NCBI GenBank assembly: GCA_043765375.1
Contig: JAYUJH010000032.1
Location: 13,257-77,256 of the forward strand
Direction of reading: 5' to 3'
Source: JAYUJH01 sp043765375
GTDB lineage: Bacteria > Pseudomonadota > Alphaproteobacteria > Rickettsiales > UBA998
DNA length: 64,000 bases
The translations under genes and the position numbers were made by a program. The notes beneath the pieces were generated by a model, which had not been told where the DNA came from, did no database searches, and saw only the letters and a list, made by a program, of their open reading frames with translations. Within the stretch, counting starts at the first letter, position 1; each line of letters begins with the position of its first letter. Positions 52,212-59,682 of the stretch are shown here, one piece after another.

Positions 52212-53573
52212 CTATTTATTTGAATCCAAGGCATAAACCAGCTCACCACCAACATATGTTTTTAGCGCACGCCCCTTGACTTTCTGCCCCGCAAAAGGGG
52301 AGTTTTTAGAGAGGCTCACAAATGAATCTGGGTTTAATTCCCAATCATAATTCAAATCAATCAACACCAAATCAGCCTTTGCACCAACTTTCAACCGTCC
52401 GCTATCCACATGAATAATATCAGCGGGGTTGCAGGTTAGTGCAGCAATCACATTCATCAACGGCATTTCACCACGATGATATAGGGCAAGTGAAAGCGGC
52501 AACATTGTCTCCAAACCAACAATCCCAAACGCTGCTTGTTGCAATGGAACTTGCTCTTTTGTTTCACTTTCATGCGGGGCATGGTCAGTGGCGATTGCGT
52601 CAATCGTCCCGTCCTTCAAACCTGCGATAATGGCTAACCTATCTTTTTCAGCACGCAATGGAGGGTTCATTTTGGCAAGGCTTGAATGCTCCGCCACCAC
52701 TTCATCATTCAAACTAAAATGGTGCGGTGCTGCCTCGCACGTCACCCGCAACCCTTTATCCTTCGCACGACGAACTGCATCAATCGCTTCATGGGTTGAA
52801 ATATGCAAAACGTGATATTGCCCACCGGTTAGCTCAGTTAGCAAAATATCCCGCTCAACCATCACGGCTTCGGCTGCATTTGGCACACCCTTCACACCAA
52901 GGCGAGCAGAGGTTGCACCCTCATTCATACAACCACCAGCGGATAAATGCAAATCTTCCGCATGTTGGGCAATTGGCACGCCTAAATCTTTGGAATATGT
53001 CAATGCTTGGCGCATCAAACCAGCGTTCATCAATGGCAATCCGTCATCAGTGAAGCCGACTGCGCCCGCCTTCACCAACCGCCACATTTCCGTTAAATCT
53101 TCACCTTTCAAACCCATGGAAATTGCACCATATGTTCGCACATTAACGTAAGCTGTTTCACGCGCCCTGTTATGGACAAAATCCACGATTGAAACATCGT
53201 CAATGGTGGGGTTAGTGTTTGGCATACACGCAACAGTGGTTACTCCACCAGCTGCTGCCGATTTGCTCCCCGTGGCGATGGTTTCTTTATGCTCACCACC
53301 TGGTTCACGAAAATGCACCTGAATATCCAATATTCCAGCGGTTAAAATGTGACCGCCACAATCTATAACCTCAAAATCATGAGAGGAATCATCATCAAAC
53401 TTACCCTTGCCAACTGCTAATATCAACCCACCAGCAACCAGCACATAACCATGTGCATCAAAATTGCTAGCTGCATCAATCACACGAGCGTTAACAAATG
53501 CGATCTTCTTAGATGATGGAACTTGCCATGTTGGGCGGGCAAAAAATAGCGTATCAATGGAGTTTTGTGGCAT
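52212..53573 (-). CDS. pyrC: dihydroorotase
   Basis: This 453-aa class I dihydroorotase of the amidohydrolase fold closes carbamoyl-aspartate to dihydroorotate in pyrimidine synthesis. It shows GILDIQVHFREPGGEHKET, TVACMPNTNPTIDD, FTDDGLPLMN, IAQHAEDLHLS, VLHISTHEAIDAVRRA, CEAAPHHFSL and AIATDHAPHE. In the first metal motif the usual DxHxH reads DxQxH, a variant known in several dihydroorotase groups. pyrD lies about 1.7 kb away, and there is no pyrB. Confidence 0.94.
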   Translation of the reverse strand: MPQNSIDTLFFARPTWQVPSSKKIAFVNARVIDAASNFDAHGYVLVAGGLILAVGKGKFDDDSSHDFEVIDCGGHILTAGILDIQVHFREPGGEHKETIATGSKSAAAGGVTTVACMPNTNPTIDDVSIVDFVHNRARETAYVNVRTYGAISMGLKGEDLTEMWRLVKAGAVGFTDDGLPLMNAGLMRQALTYSKDLGVPIAQHAEDLHLSAGGCMNEGATSARLGVKGVPNAAEAVMVERDILLTELTGGQYHVLHISTHEAIDAVRRAKDKGLRVTCEAAPHHFSLNDEVVAEHSSLAKMNPPLRAEKDRLAIIAGLKDGTIDAIATDHAPHESETKEQVPLQQAAFGIVGLETMLPLSLALYHRGEMPLMNVIAALTCNPADIIHVDSGRLKVGAKADLVLIDLNYDWELNPDSFVSLSKNSPFAGQKVKGRALKTYVGGELVYALDSNK

Positions 53574-53585
53574 TTAAGCGTTCAT

Positions 53586-53765
53586 TTAAGCGTTTTCAGT
53601 TAAATCTTTAATTTTATTGGTAGCAGCATTCTTGATTGCGCTTGCAATTCCATTTTCTGCTGCTTGCTTGGTGGTATAAACCTCGCTATGGCACAAAGTT
53701 TCACCATTTCCAGCTTTCAAACGCCAAAAAAACCCACCATTTTTAGATTTTTCAATTTCAAACAT
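53586..53765 (-). CDS. small DUF1508 (YegP-type) protein
   Basis: This 59-aa protein is encoded just upstream of pyrC on the same strand. It reads MFEIEKSKNGGFFWRLKAGN near the start and then GETLCHSEVYTTKQAAENGI. This is one copy of the DUF1508 repeat (FEIyKdk.GeyRWRLKA.NGeviasSe.Yssk..a..gI.SVk). YegP has two such repeats. The function is unknown, though the family is often linked to stress. The 12-bp gap to pyrC suggests co-transcription. Confidence 0.85.
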   Translation of the reverse strand: MFEIEKSKNGGFFWRLKAGNGETLCHSEVYTTKQAAENGIASAIKNAATNKIKDLTENA

Positions 53766-53896
53766 TTTATTAATCCTTCATATAAAATTAAACTGTCACA
53801 AATATTGCAAAAATCATCTTTTTTGTCAATCACCAAATTGAGATTTTGATTGCATATTTATTATTAGCAATATTTAATTTTTTAACATTAATTCGC

Positions 53897-53923
53897 TTGC
53901 ATATTATATTTTCATTGTATATT
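53897..53923 (+). promoter_or_regulatory. possible promoter of the structured RNA
   Basis: TTGCAT (53897-53902), a 15-nt spacer and TATATT (53918-53923) lie just upstream of the first hairpin. The spacing is short for sigma70, so this is tentative. From the pyrC/DUF1508 promoter side to this point (53766-53896) the sequence is AT-rich without other recognisable signals. Confidence 0.35.
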
Positions 53924-53929
53924 TTAGTT

Positions 53930-54120
53930 TCATAATAGTCGCAGTTGGCTATTTAGGGCTTCAAAACCTTTCAACTGACGGTATCATGCATGACCGCTAA
54001 ATGCTACCCGGCTATAAGTCGGGGAGCCACTATCGCATGTCCAAGGCTCACGCCCAAAGGATAGTGGGAATCTTCAGTTGGATTTTTTGAACTCCCCGAC
54101 AACGAATTAAGTTGTCTCTT
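53930..54120 (+). ncRNA. structured RNA candidate: multi-hairpin leader with alternative pairings
   Basis: Hairpins in order are CAGTTG/CAACTG (53942-53977), CGGT/ACCG (53979-53996), GCTACCCGGC/GTCGGGGAGC (54003-54027), CCACTATC/GATAGTGG (54027-54067) and GACAAC/GTTGTC (54098-54116). CAACTGA (53972-53978) can instead pair with TCAGTTG (54074-54080), enclosing the three middle hairpins in one multibranch junction. GTCGGGGAG (54018-54026) is also perfectly complementary over 9 bp to CTCCCCGAC (54092-54100), a pairing that excludes the third hairpin. This GC-rich island in AT-rich DNA ends 30 nt before the ATG of an unrecognised gene. I could not match it to 6S, 4.5S, tmRNA, RNase P or a riboswitch class I know. 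It is either a cis-regulatory leader or a small RNA. Confidence 0.6.
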
Positions 54121-54149
54121 AGTTGAGGCATAGTCAGGAGATTTATATA

Positions 54150-55259
54150 ATGTTAGCAGGCGATGCAATACCCAATTCAAATATTATTCAATCAAATATA
54201 ATTGAAAAAATTGCAATTAGTCTTGTGAATGTGGAGCGCACAAATCGTGGCACAGCACCCTTGAAAAACTTAAGTGATTTACGCTCTGAAGATAGCGATA
54301 TGTTTTTGTCCATGGCTGAGGCAGCTTTCAAAGTTATGCAAGCTAACAAGAGCAAGCAACAAGATCCGTTTATGGAAAACGTCCAAACAATAGATTTGGA
54401 AGTTAATTCTGGAATAAAAATAAATGGTAGCGCATTTGTTACGAAACAATTTAATGTATATCCAGAATTAAAACAACAACTTCATGCTTTTTTCAAAATA
54501 TCCAATGAAAGTGATGTGTTGTTAGTATCTTTGCCTGGTGCTCACCCCGCTGGATTAACGCAATCGCCACAGGAATATAAACTACCATATAGAATACCCG
54601 GTATGCGCCTTGCTATGGAATTAAAACAATTTAATCATCTTGTTTTTAGCGACCCAGGACATTTCATCGGCGGACTTGCAGCAAGTTTTTTTATCGGCGG
54701 AAGCACATTTAATATGTTTGATAATATCGTCAAGTTCGTTGATTTAATTGTTGAATATTACGGTTTTCCACATGATAAAGTTATTTTTATGGGAGGGTCG
54801 GCGGGCGGATTTGCAGCTTTTCAAGCAAGCACTTATTCAACCAAATATAACAAAGCATTTATCCTTAATCAGCAAGTTTCCATTCATGATTATGTTCCAC
54901 TAAACAAATATGATTATTTTTCAAAATATTTTAATCTATCAAATAGCAAAGAATCATTATCACATTCACCATTTGCAGATAGATTTTGTTGCATTAATAG
55001 AGCAGAAAAAATTGATATCACCAACAAAAGTTATTATTTTTTATGCAACTTTAATGACCCGCATTATTCTAAAAATATTTTGTTGCAAGAAAAGATTCAG
55101 CATAAGTGCCGCAATTTTGTATTTGATAAATATAATGGGCCTCAAACACATGCCGCACCAGATTATGAGTTTTTCAGAGAAAAAGTGATTAGTGCCGTAG
55201 GAATATTAAACAATAAATATGACCATTCAGCCAATAAACCTATTGTAAGGGGTGAATAA
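54150..55259 (+). CDS. alpha/beta-hydrolase-like protein of unknown function
   Basis: This protein of about 369 aa has a nucleophile-elbow motif, VIFMGGSAGGFAAFQAS (Ser near residue 225), and an LVSLPGAHPAG strand-loop that could form the oxyanion hole. A C-terminal Asp (CNFNDPHYSKN) and His (GPQTHAAPDYEFF) are plausible triad partners. This resembles hydrolase-fold proteins of surface-polysaccharide or accessory-secretion loci (Asp2/XcbB-like), a weak comparison. AGGAG 8 nt upstream fixes the ATG at 54150. The structured RNA precedes it directly. A 19-bp tandem duplication spans its stop codon. The substrate is unknown. Confidence 0.65.
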   Translation: MLAGDAIPNSNIIQSNIIEKIAISLVNVERTNRGTAPLKNLSDLRSEDSDMFLSMAEAAFKVMQANKSKQQDPFMENVQTIDLEVNSGIKINGSAFVTKQFNVYPELKQQLHAFFKISNESDVLLVSLPGAHPAGLTQSPQEYKLPYRIPGMRLAMELKQFNHLVFSDPGHFIGGLAASFFIGGSTFNMFDNIVKFVDLIVEYYGFPHDKVIFMGGSAGGFAAFQASTYSTKYNKAFILNQQVSIHDYVPLNKYDYFSKYFNLSNSKESLSHSPFADRFCCINRAEKIDITNKSYYFLCNFNDPHYSKNILLQEKIQHKCRNFVFDKYNGPQTHAAPDYEFFREKVISAVGILNNKYDHSANKPIVRGE

Positions 55260-55281
55260 AACTGTAAGAGGTGAATAAAAC
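55244..55281 (+). repeat. 19-bp tandem duplication across a stop codon
   Basis: TGTAAGGGGTGAATAAAAC and TGTAAGAGGTGAATAAAAC are adjacent and differ at one base. The first copy encodes the C-terminal VRGE and the stop; the second lies in the untranslated tail. Confidence 0.85.
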
Positions 55282-55298
55282 CAAAACCACATTATAAT

Positions 55299-55327
55299 AA
55301 TTCTGCTATAATTCTGCTATATTCTGC
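55299..55327 (-). repeat. 11-bp tandem repeat at the pyrD stop codon
   Basis: AATTCTGCTAT occurs twice in tandem, followed by ATTCTGC. The pyrD stop (TAG on the minus strand) lies inside the repeat, so the last residues (NIAEL) are repeat-encoded. Confidence 0.75.
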
Positions 55328-56379
55328 AAGCCCTCACGTTCCAACTCAGCTAGCAATGCGTGTTTAATCTCATTCACCAAGCCAAACCCTGAATATACCA
55401 ACCCAGAATAAAGCTGTAACAAACTCGCCCCTGCCCGAATGCGAGCAACCGCATCTGCTCCGTTCATGATTCCACCAACACTGATAATTGGCAATTTATC
55501 CCCTACAAAATCACGTGCCACCCGCAATGAATGCAAAGCTCCATCACGCAATGGCGCACCACTCAACCCACCAACTTCATGCGCATATTCGCTTTGCAAA
55601 GTTGAGGGGCGTGCCGTGGTGGTGTTGGTTAAAATCACGCCATTAACGTTATATACCAACATTAAATCCAGCAAGCCTCGCAACTCGTCATCATTCATAT
55701 CTGGGGCGATTTTGACGAATATCGGGCGCATAAACCCACGAAATGAGGCAAGCACATTGCGCTCCTGCATTATCATCTTGATGAACTCCTCAAATTGAGC
55801 AACCCCCTGCAAATCTCGCAATCCTGCCGTGTTTGGTGATGAAATATTAACCGTAATATAATCTGCCACATCATACATATATTCCAACGCCAGCAAATAA
55901 TCATCAAGCGCATTTTGCGTTGTTTTATTTTTGCCAATATTCACCCCTAAAACGCCTAGCCTGCCATAATTACACCATGATTTTCTTTCGCTTTTATCAA
56001 TATTATCTCGTGCTACCTCCATTCCCGCATTATTAAACCCCATACGATTGATGATTGCTTCATCTTCCACCAAACGAAATAATCTCGGTTGCGCATTGCC
56101 ATCTTGCGGCTTGGGGGTGACCGTGCCAATTTCCGCAAAACCAAAGCCATGACGGAATGTTTGTGCAAATATTTCAGCGTTTTTGTCAAACCCCGCAGCC
56201 AGCCCGATTGGAGAGTCAAATCCGATACCCGCCACCGCAACGCCCAACTTAGAGCCATAATTGCGGGGAGATTTCGTCTTTGGCACTATACCCATTCGCA
56301 ATGCTTTGATTGCCATATTATGCGCTTTTTCCGCCTGCATTTTGAAGATATATGGGCGAATGATTTTATAATAATTCAT
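55306..56379 (-). CDS. pyrD: dihydroorotate dehydrogenase (quinone), class 2
   Basis: This protein of about 357 aa is a membrane-associated FMN enzyme that oxidises dihydroorotate with ubiquinone. The N-terminal helical membrane/quinone domain (YYKIIRPYIFKMQAEKAHNMAIKAL) marks class 2. Also seen are GLAAGFDKNAEIFAQTFRHGFGFAEIGTVTP, NRMGFNNAG, ITVNISSPNTAGLRDLQ (catalytic Ser), PIFVKIAPDM, GVILTNTTTARP and PIISVGGIMNG. AAGG upstream supports the ATG at 56379. Confidence 0.96.
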   Translation of the reverse strand: MNYYKIIRPYIFKMQAEKAHNMAIKALRMGIVPKTKSPRNYGSKLGVAVAGIGFDSPIGLAAGFDKNAEIFAQTFRHGFGFAEIGTVTPKPQDGNAQPRLFRLVEDEAIINRMGFNNAGMEVARDNIDKSERKSWCNYGRLGVLGVNIGKNKTTQNALDDYLLALEYMYDVADYITVNISSPNTAGLRDLQGVAQFEEFIKMIMQERNVLASFRGFMRPIFVKIAPDMNDDELRGLLDLMLVYNVNGVILTNTTTARPSTLQSEYAHEVGGLSGAPLRDGALHSLRVARDFVGDKLPIISVGGIMNGADAVARIRAGASLLQLYSGLVYSGFGLVNEIKHALLAELEREGLQNIAEL

Positions 56380-56689
56380 CAATTTTCCTTGAAAAAGATA
56401 TATTACAATGGTGAGATAGTCAAAATTAATTATGAAGGCAGCAAAAGTAACTTGTAATAAATATGTATTAATTATGCAATCATATTGTAATAAAACACAT
56501 GTAATTTATTATATAGTTCTTACAAATACTTATACACATATAATTTACTACAAATAATAAAAACAATAATCAAATAAAAGATTGAAGTAATCCAAAGTTT
56601 TTTACCAATCATTATTATTTGAAATATATAATAAATATTACAACAATATAACAAATATAACACACAACAAAATAATGGAGAATAATTTT
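56380..56689. other. AT-rich intergenic region
   Basis: About 310 bp lie between the divergent pyrD and the 544-aa gene. It is very AT-rich, with no ORF of credible composition, no tRNA and no clear hairpin. The promoters of both genes must lie here, but I see no convincing -35/-10 pair. GGAG at 56677-56680 is the ribosome-binding site for the next gene. Confidence 0.5.
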
Positions 56690-58309
56690 ATGAATGATGT
56701 TTATGACGTTGGAAGCGAAGTCAGCTTAAAGGCAGGACAAAACTTACAAATAGGCGCAAATAAATCAAAAGATGACGGACCAACATTTCTTTCTACTGTA
56801 GTTGGGTTGCGGGGACAAGATGGAAAAGTAACAGTCCTTGGCGTTATACCAGCTGGGAGAGATGGAAATTCAGCAAATATTACAATACCAATTGCTACTG
56901 ACGCAAAAGGAATAGCTGAAACTTATGGCGTAGACCCAAATGTAGCGAAAAATATAAACTCTGGAGACAAAATTCAATATAAAGATGGGCAAGTCATAAC
57001 CCAAAATGGACAGTCAACTGGAGCTACACAAGGTTACTTAAACGGAAAGTTTAATGAAGATGGATTTAACACTAAAGGATCTTCAGAAACCACTGCAGAT
57101 AACTTTATTACAGTTGATGGAAAACCAATAGCACCAGTAAAACCAGTGGAGCCAGTGGAGAAACCTGTAGAACCAGCACCTAAGCCAGTGGAGCCAGTTG
57201 CACCACCAGCCCCCGAGCCTGTAAAACCCGCCCCTGCCCCAGAACCAGTAAAGCCAGTTGTAACAACTGAAGACAAAGACGTAAAAGGTTCAATTACAAC
57301 TAAACTTCCAGCATCAGCATTAAACACTATACCAACAACTTCACATCTGCAACAAGATGTTGATGGAAAATCATATAGTTTAGTTGAAAATACTGGTTTT
57401 GTAGAAGCAACAATGAATGGAGTAACTCCAGATAGGATTACGGCTACTGCACAAAAATTGATTGATCCAAAAAATGCAAGCCCACTGCAAGGAACTGGTA
57501 GTGCTTTGATATCAGGAACTATGGGGCAAGGCACTAATGGAATGGAAGCAGGAGTGACCGCAGGAGTAATTCTGCAAACTAATCAGGCAGTGAAAGATGC
57601 AAATGGAGTAGTAAAACCCGCTCCAATTGCTGCAAGTCTTCTTGGAGGAGTAACAGCTGGCGTTGCACCAGATTCTGTAACCCAATCTTATACAGATAAA
57701 ACTCGTAGCACTCTGTCAGATGGGACATTGGTAGGAACCGAATTGCTTAGCCGAACTAATGATGGTCAATCAACAAATTATGGAGTTAGCGTAAAACCTG
57801 TTCTTCAAGCAGAAATAACTAATAGACAAATCCTCAAAGACCCAGAAAGAAAAGATAATATTACTGGAGGATTAATAGCAGCAACAACCTTTGACCAATC
57901 GGTTGTTGCAGCGTATGCTCAATATCACAATGTGAGAGTTACTGCGGCTCAACAATTAGGAGGAAATAATGACTCATCAATCAGAGCATCTCTTGTTTTT
58001 GGGGACAAACACACAGATAATAGAGCTCAGTCAACAGAGGCAAAATATGACAAACTTGTATCTGACGCTCTCACTGGTGGAATAGACCCGAAACTTGCAG
58101 AAACTGTAATCCAAGCAGACAGAAACTTTAAGACACCACGTTCAATTGGAGGAGTGGAAGCAACCAAAGAAGAAAAACTTGCTTTTATGGATGCCTTGGA
58201 AGCAGCTAGAAACGTTAGAGAGTCGGGAGTAACTGCCACGCCAGAAGGTGCTAGCACGGTTGCTCCTGGTGCTAAACCTGAAACTGGTAAAGGTGGGGCG
58301 CAAAGATAA
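56690..58309 (+). CDS. large repetitive protein of unknown function with Pro-rich linker
   Basis: I do not recognise this protein of about 539 aa. The N-terminal 140 residues are Gly/Asp/Asn-rich beta-type sequence. A Pro-rich linker of roughly 45 residues (about 148-195) is built from PVEP, PAPEPVKP and PKPVEP repeats. A longer domain follows with alternating hydrophobic strands (AGVTAGVILQTN, AASLLGGVTAGVA, YGVSVKPVLQAEITN, GGLIAATTFDQSVVAAYAQYHNVRVTAAQQLG, SSIRASLVFG), suggestive of a beta-barrel or solenoid. No signal peptide is visible. The C-terminal 90 residues are polar. GGAG 9 nt upstream favours the ATG at 56690. A strong terminator follows. Confidence 0.65.
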   Translation: MNDVYDVGSEVSLKAGQNLQIGANKSKDDGPTFLSTVVGLRGQDGKVTVLGVIPAGRDGNSANITIPIATDAKGIAETYGVDPNVAKNINSGDKIQYKDGQVITQNGQSTGATQGYLNGKFNEDGFNTKGSSETTADNFITVDGKPIAPVKPVEPVEKPVEPAPKPVEPVAPPAPEPVKPAPAPEPVKPVVTTEDKDVKGSITTKLPASALNTIPTTSHLQQDVDGKSYSLVENTGFVEATMNGVTPDRITATAQKLIDPKNASPLQGTGSALISGTMGQGTNGMEAGVTAGVILQTNQAVKDANGVVKPAPIAASLLGGVTAGVAPDSVTQSYTDKTRSTLSDGTLVGTELLSRTNDGQSTNYGVSVKPVLQAEITNRQILKDPERKDNITGGLIAATTFDQSVVAAYAQYHNVRVTAAQQLGGNNDSSIRASLVFGDKHTDNRAQSTEAKYDKLVSDALTGGIDPKLAETVIQADRNFKTPRSIGGVEATKEEKLAFMDALEAARNVRESGVTATPEGASTVAPGAKPETGKGGAQR

Positions 58310-58345
58310 TAACCGCACATAGCCTTATGTTTAATTTCTGAATAT

Positions 58346-58385
58346 CCCCCCCCGTTGATGCAAATTGGCGGGGGGTTTTTGTGGG
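58346..58385 (+). terminator. intrinsic terminator after the 544-aa gene
   Basis: A C-rich arm (CCCCCCG, 58348-58354) pairs with CGGGGGG (58369-58375) over a 14-nt loop and runs into TTTTTG, about 40 nt after the stop codon. Confidence 0.85.
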
Positions 58386-58447
58386 GATTTTGAATAAACA
58401 CAGATAAATCGTTATGTATGTCTATGGATACCCAGCTACACACTCCC

Positions 58448-58602
58448 GTCACTCCAGCGCAGGCTGGAGTCCATATTGCAAAGGATAAAACTTGAGGCTT
58501 ATAGATACCAGCCTGCGCTGGTATGACAAACATATAAATCTTACTAATATCCTAAAATACCATCACTTCACCATTTCTCCCTTCGGGTGCTGGTATGACA
58601 AA
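58448..58602. repeat. VIPAQAGI-type repeats, copy 3 (composite)
   Basis: Three related words occur here. GTCACTCCAGCGCAGGCTGG (58448 on) is followed by ACCAGCCTGCGCTGGTATGAC (58508-58527 region) and CCCTTCGGGTGCTGGTATGACA (58579-58600). They match, in both orientations, the ends of copies 1 and 2. The minus-strand frame through it reads FVIPAQAGIY...TPACAGVTG, a repeat translation and not a gene. A short 3' half of the MITE-like hairpin (TAGAAAGCACTATA, 58627-58640) follows. Confidence 0.8.
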
Positions 58603-58706
58603 CGCAAAATAATGCGTAAATAAAAATAGAAAGCACTATATTTAACATAGTTTTAATTAAATCTGCGTTATTAATAGATATACGAGAATAATTTTAAGGG
58701 TTTGAT

Positions 58707-59138
58707 ATGGCGAATAATGAAGTTAGCAACAATATACTAGGCAAAAAACACATATGTGATAATTGCGGGACAAAGTTTTACGATTTCACCAAAAAACCCG
58801 CCATCTGCCCCAAATGCGGAACAAAAGCCAAGGAAGAAGTTGTTTATGCACCAATTTACGGCAGACAAAAAGCTGAAAAGAAAAATAAATCCATTGAAGC
58901 AAGCGAGTTAAACGCAATCAAACTCACCGCTGATATGGATTCCATCGGCGCAATGAACGATGATAATGACGATGATATTAACGGCTTGAGCGAGTTGGAC
59001 GATATGCCAGCAAATGGCAACCAACATGCAGGACATGATGATGATGTGATTGAGGCGGATTTGATGGAAGATATGAAAAATTATGATGTAATTTTGGATA
59101 AAGCTGAGGAAATCACGGAGGAAGATGATAAAGAATGA
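58707..59138 (+). CDS. TIGR02300-family zinc-ribbon acidic protein
   Basis: This 143-aa protein has an N-terminal zinc ribbon HICDNCGTKFYDFTKKPAICPKCGTKA (two CxxC pairs) and a long, strongly acidic C-terminus (DDNDDDINGLSELDD and EEITEEDDKE). This is the layout of the alphaproteobacterial FYDLNKxPxxCPxCG family of unknown function. AAGGG 7-8 nt upstream supports the ATG. It is convergent with yraN. Confidence 0.85.
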   Translation: MANNEVSNNILGKKHICDNCGTKFYDFTKKPAICPKCGTKAKEEVVYAPIYGRQKAEKKNKSIEASELNAIKLTADMDSIGAMNDDNDDDINGLSELDDMPANGNQHAGHDDDVIEADLMEDMKNYDVILDKAEEITEEDDKE

Positions 59139-59166
59139 TATTTATGAATGGTGAGGTTAGGCGAGG

Positions 59167-59676
59167 CTAATCACCATATGAGTTTTCATAAGCATTTTTG
59201 ATGTGGGCAAGTTCACCAGCGGAGTTAATCGCAATCACATCAAACCGCACATCATGATGTTGATATATCGCAAAATTATCCGCCAAAAAGCACTCTCCTG
59301 CTGCAATAATACGCCGTTGTTGACGTTTGGATATGCTATATAAACAATCATCAATCGTTGCCCTCGCTTTGACTTCCACAAATATTATGCAGGGATTATT
59401 TGAGGATTGCAGGTCTTGTTGTAATTGTTTTTTTGATAAAGGACTTTGCGGTGGCGAGTTTTGCAATACAATATTTTGAAATGAAGGATTTTCAACAATA
59501 ATTAAATCAATCTCGCCACATGGTGATTTATAACGATTTGCTATTATTTCATAATTTTGTTGCGTAAAATAATCAGCAGCGATGCGCTCACTTTGAATGC
59601 CTTTATGATATGCAGCAGATGATTTGAGAGATTTATTGGATTTAAGAGCCTTGGTTGATTCTATAGATTTACTCAT
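59167..59676 (-). CDS. yraN: YraN family (UPF0102) endonuclease-fold protein
   Basis: This 169-aa protein has a predicted restriction-endonuclease-like fold. Motifs are GIQSERIAADYFTQQNYEIIANRYKSPCGEIDLIIVE (Glu and Asp of the active-site-like core) and IIFVEVKARAT (ExK), then KRQQRRIIAAGECFLA and VRFDVIAIN. A non-conserved insert of about 20 residues (SFQNIVLQNSPPQSPLSKKQLQQDL) separates the D and ExK strands. The N-terminus has Ser/Lys repeats (STKALKSNKSLKSS). It lies 6 bp downstream of rsmI, its usual neighbour. Confidence 0.9.
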   Translation of the reverse strand: MSKSIESTKALKSNKSLKSSAAYHKGIQSERIAADYFTQQNYEIIANRYKSPCGEIDLIIVENPSFQNIVLQNSPPQSPLSKKQLQQDLQSSNNPCIIFVEVKARATIDDCLYSISKRQQRRIIAAGECFLADNFAIYQHHDVRFDVIAINSAGELAHIKNAYENSYGD

Positions 59677-59682
59677 TATTTT

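Noticed and set aside
53990..54140. Cobalamin riboswitch
   Set aside because: Words such as GAGCCACT...AGTGGGAA and GTCAGGAGA recall parts of the B12 riboswitch, but the conserved core and the B12 box are not present in the right order and spacing, and the downstream gene is not a B12 gene. GTCAGGAGA is explained by the ribosome-binding site.
57034..57534. Minus-strand 166-codon Gly/Ser/Thr-rich ORF
   Set aside because: Antisense shadow of the Pro-rich linker in the 544-aa gene; low complexity follows from the repeats.
58027..58533. Minus-strand 168-codon ORF beginning FVIPAQAGIY
   Set aside because: Its first part is the translation of a dispersed palindromic repeat and its remainder is antisense to the 544-aa gene. 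No ribosome-binding site or family match.
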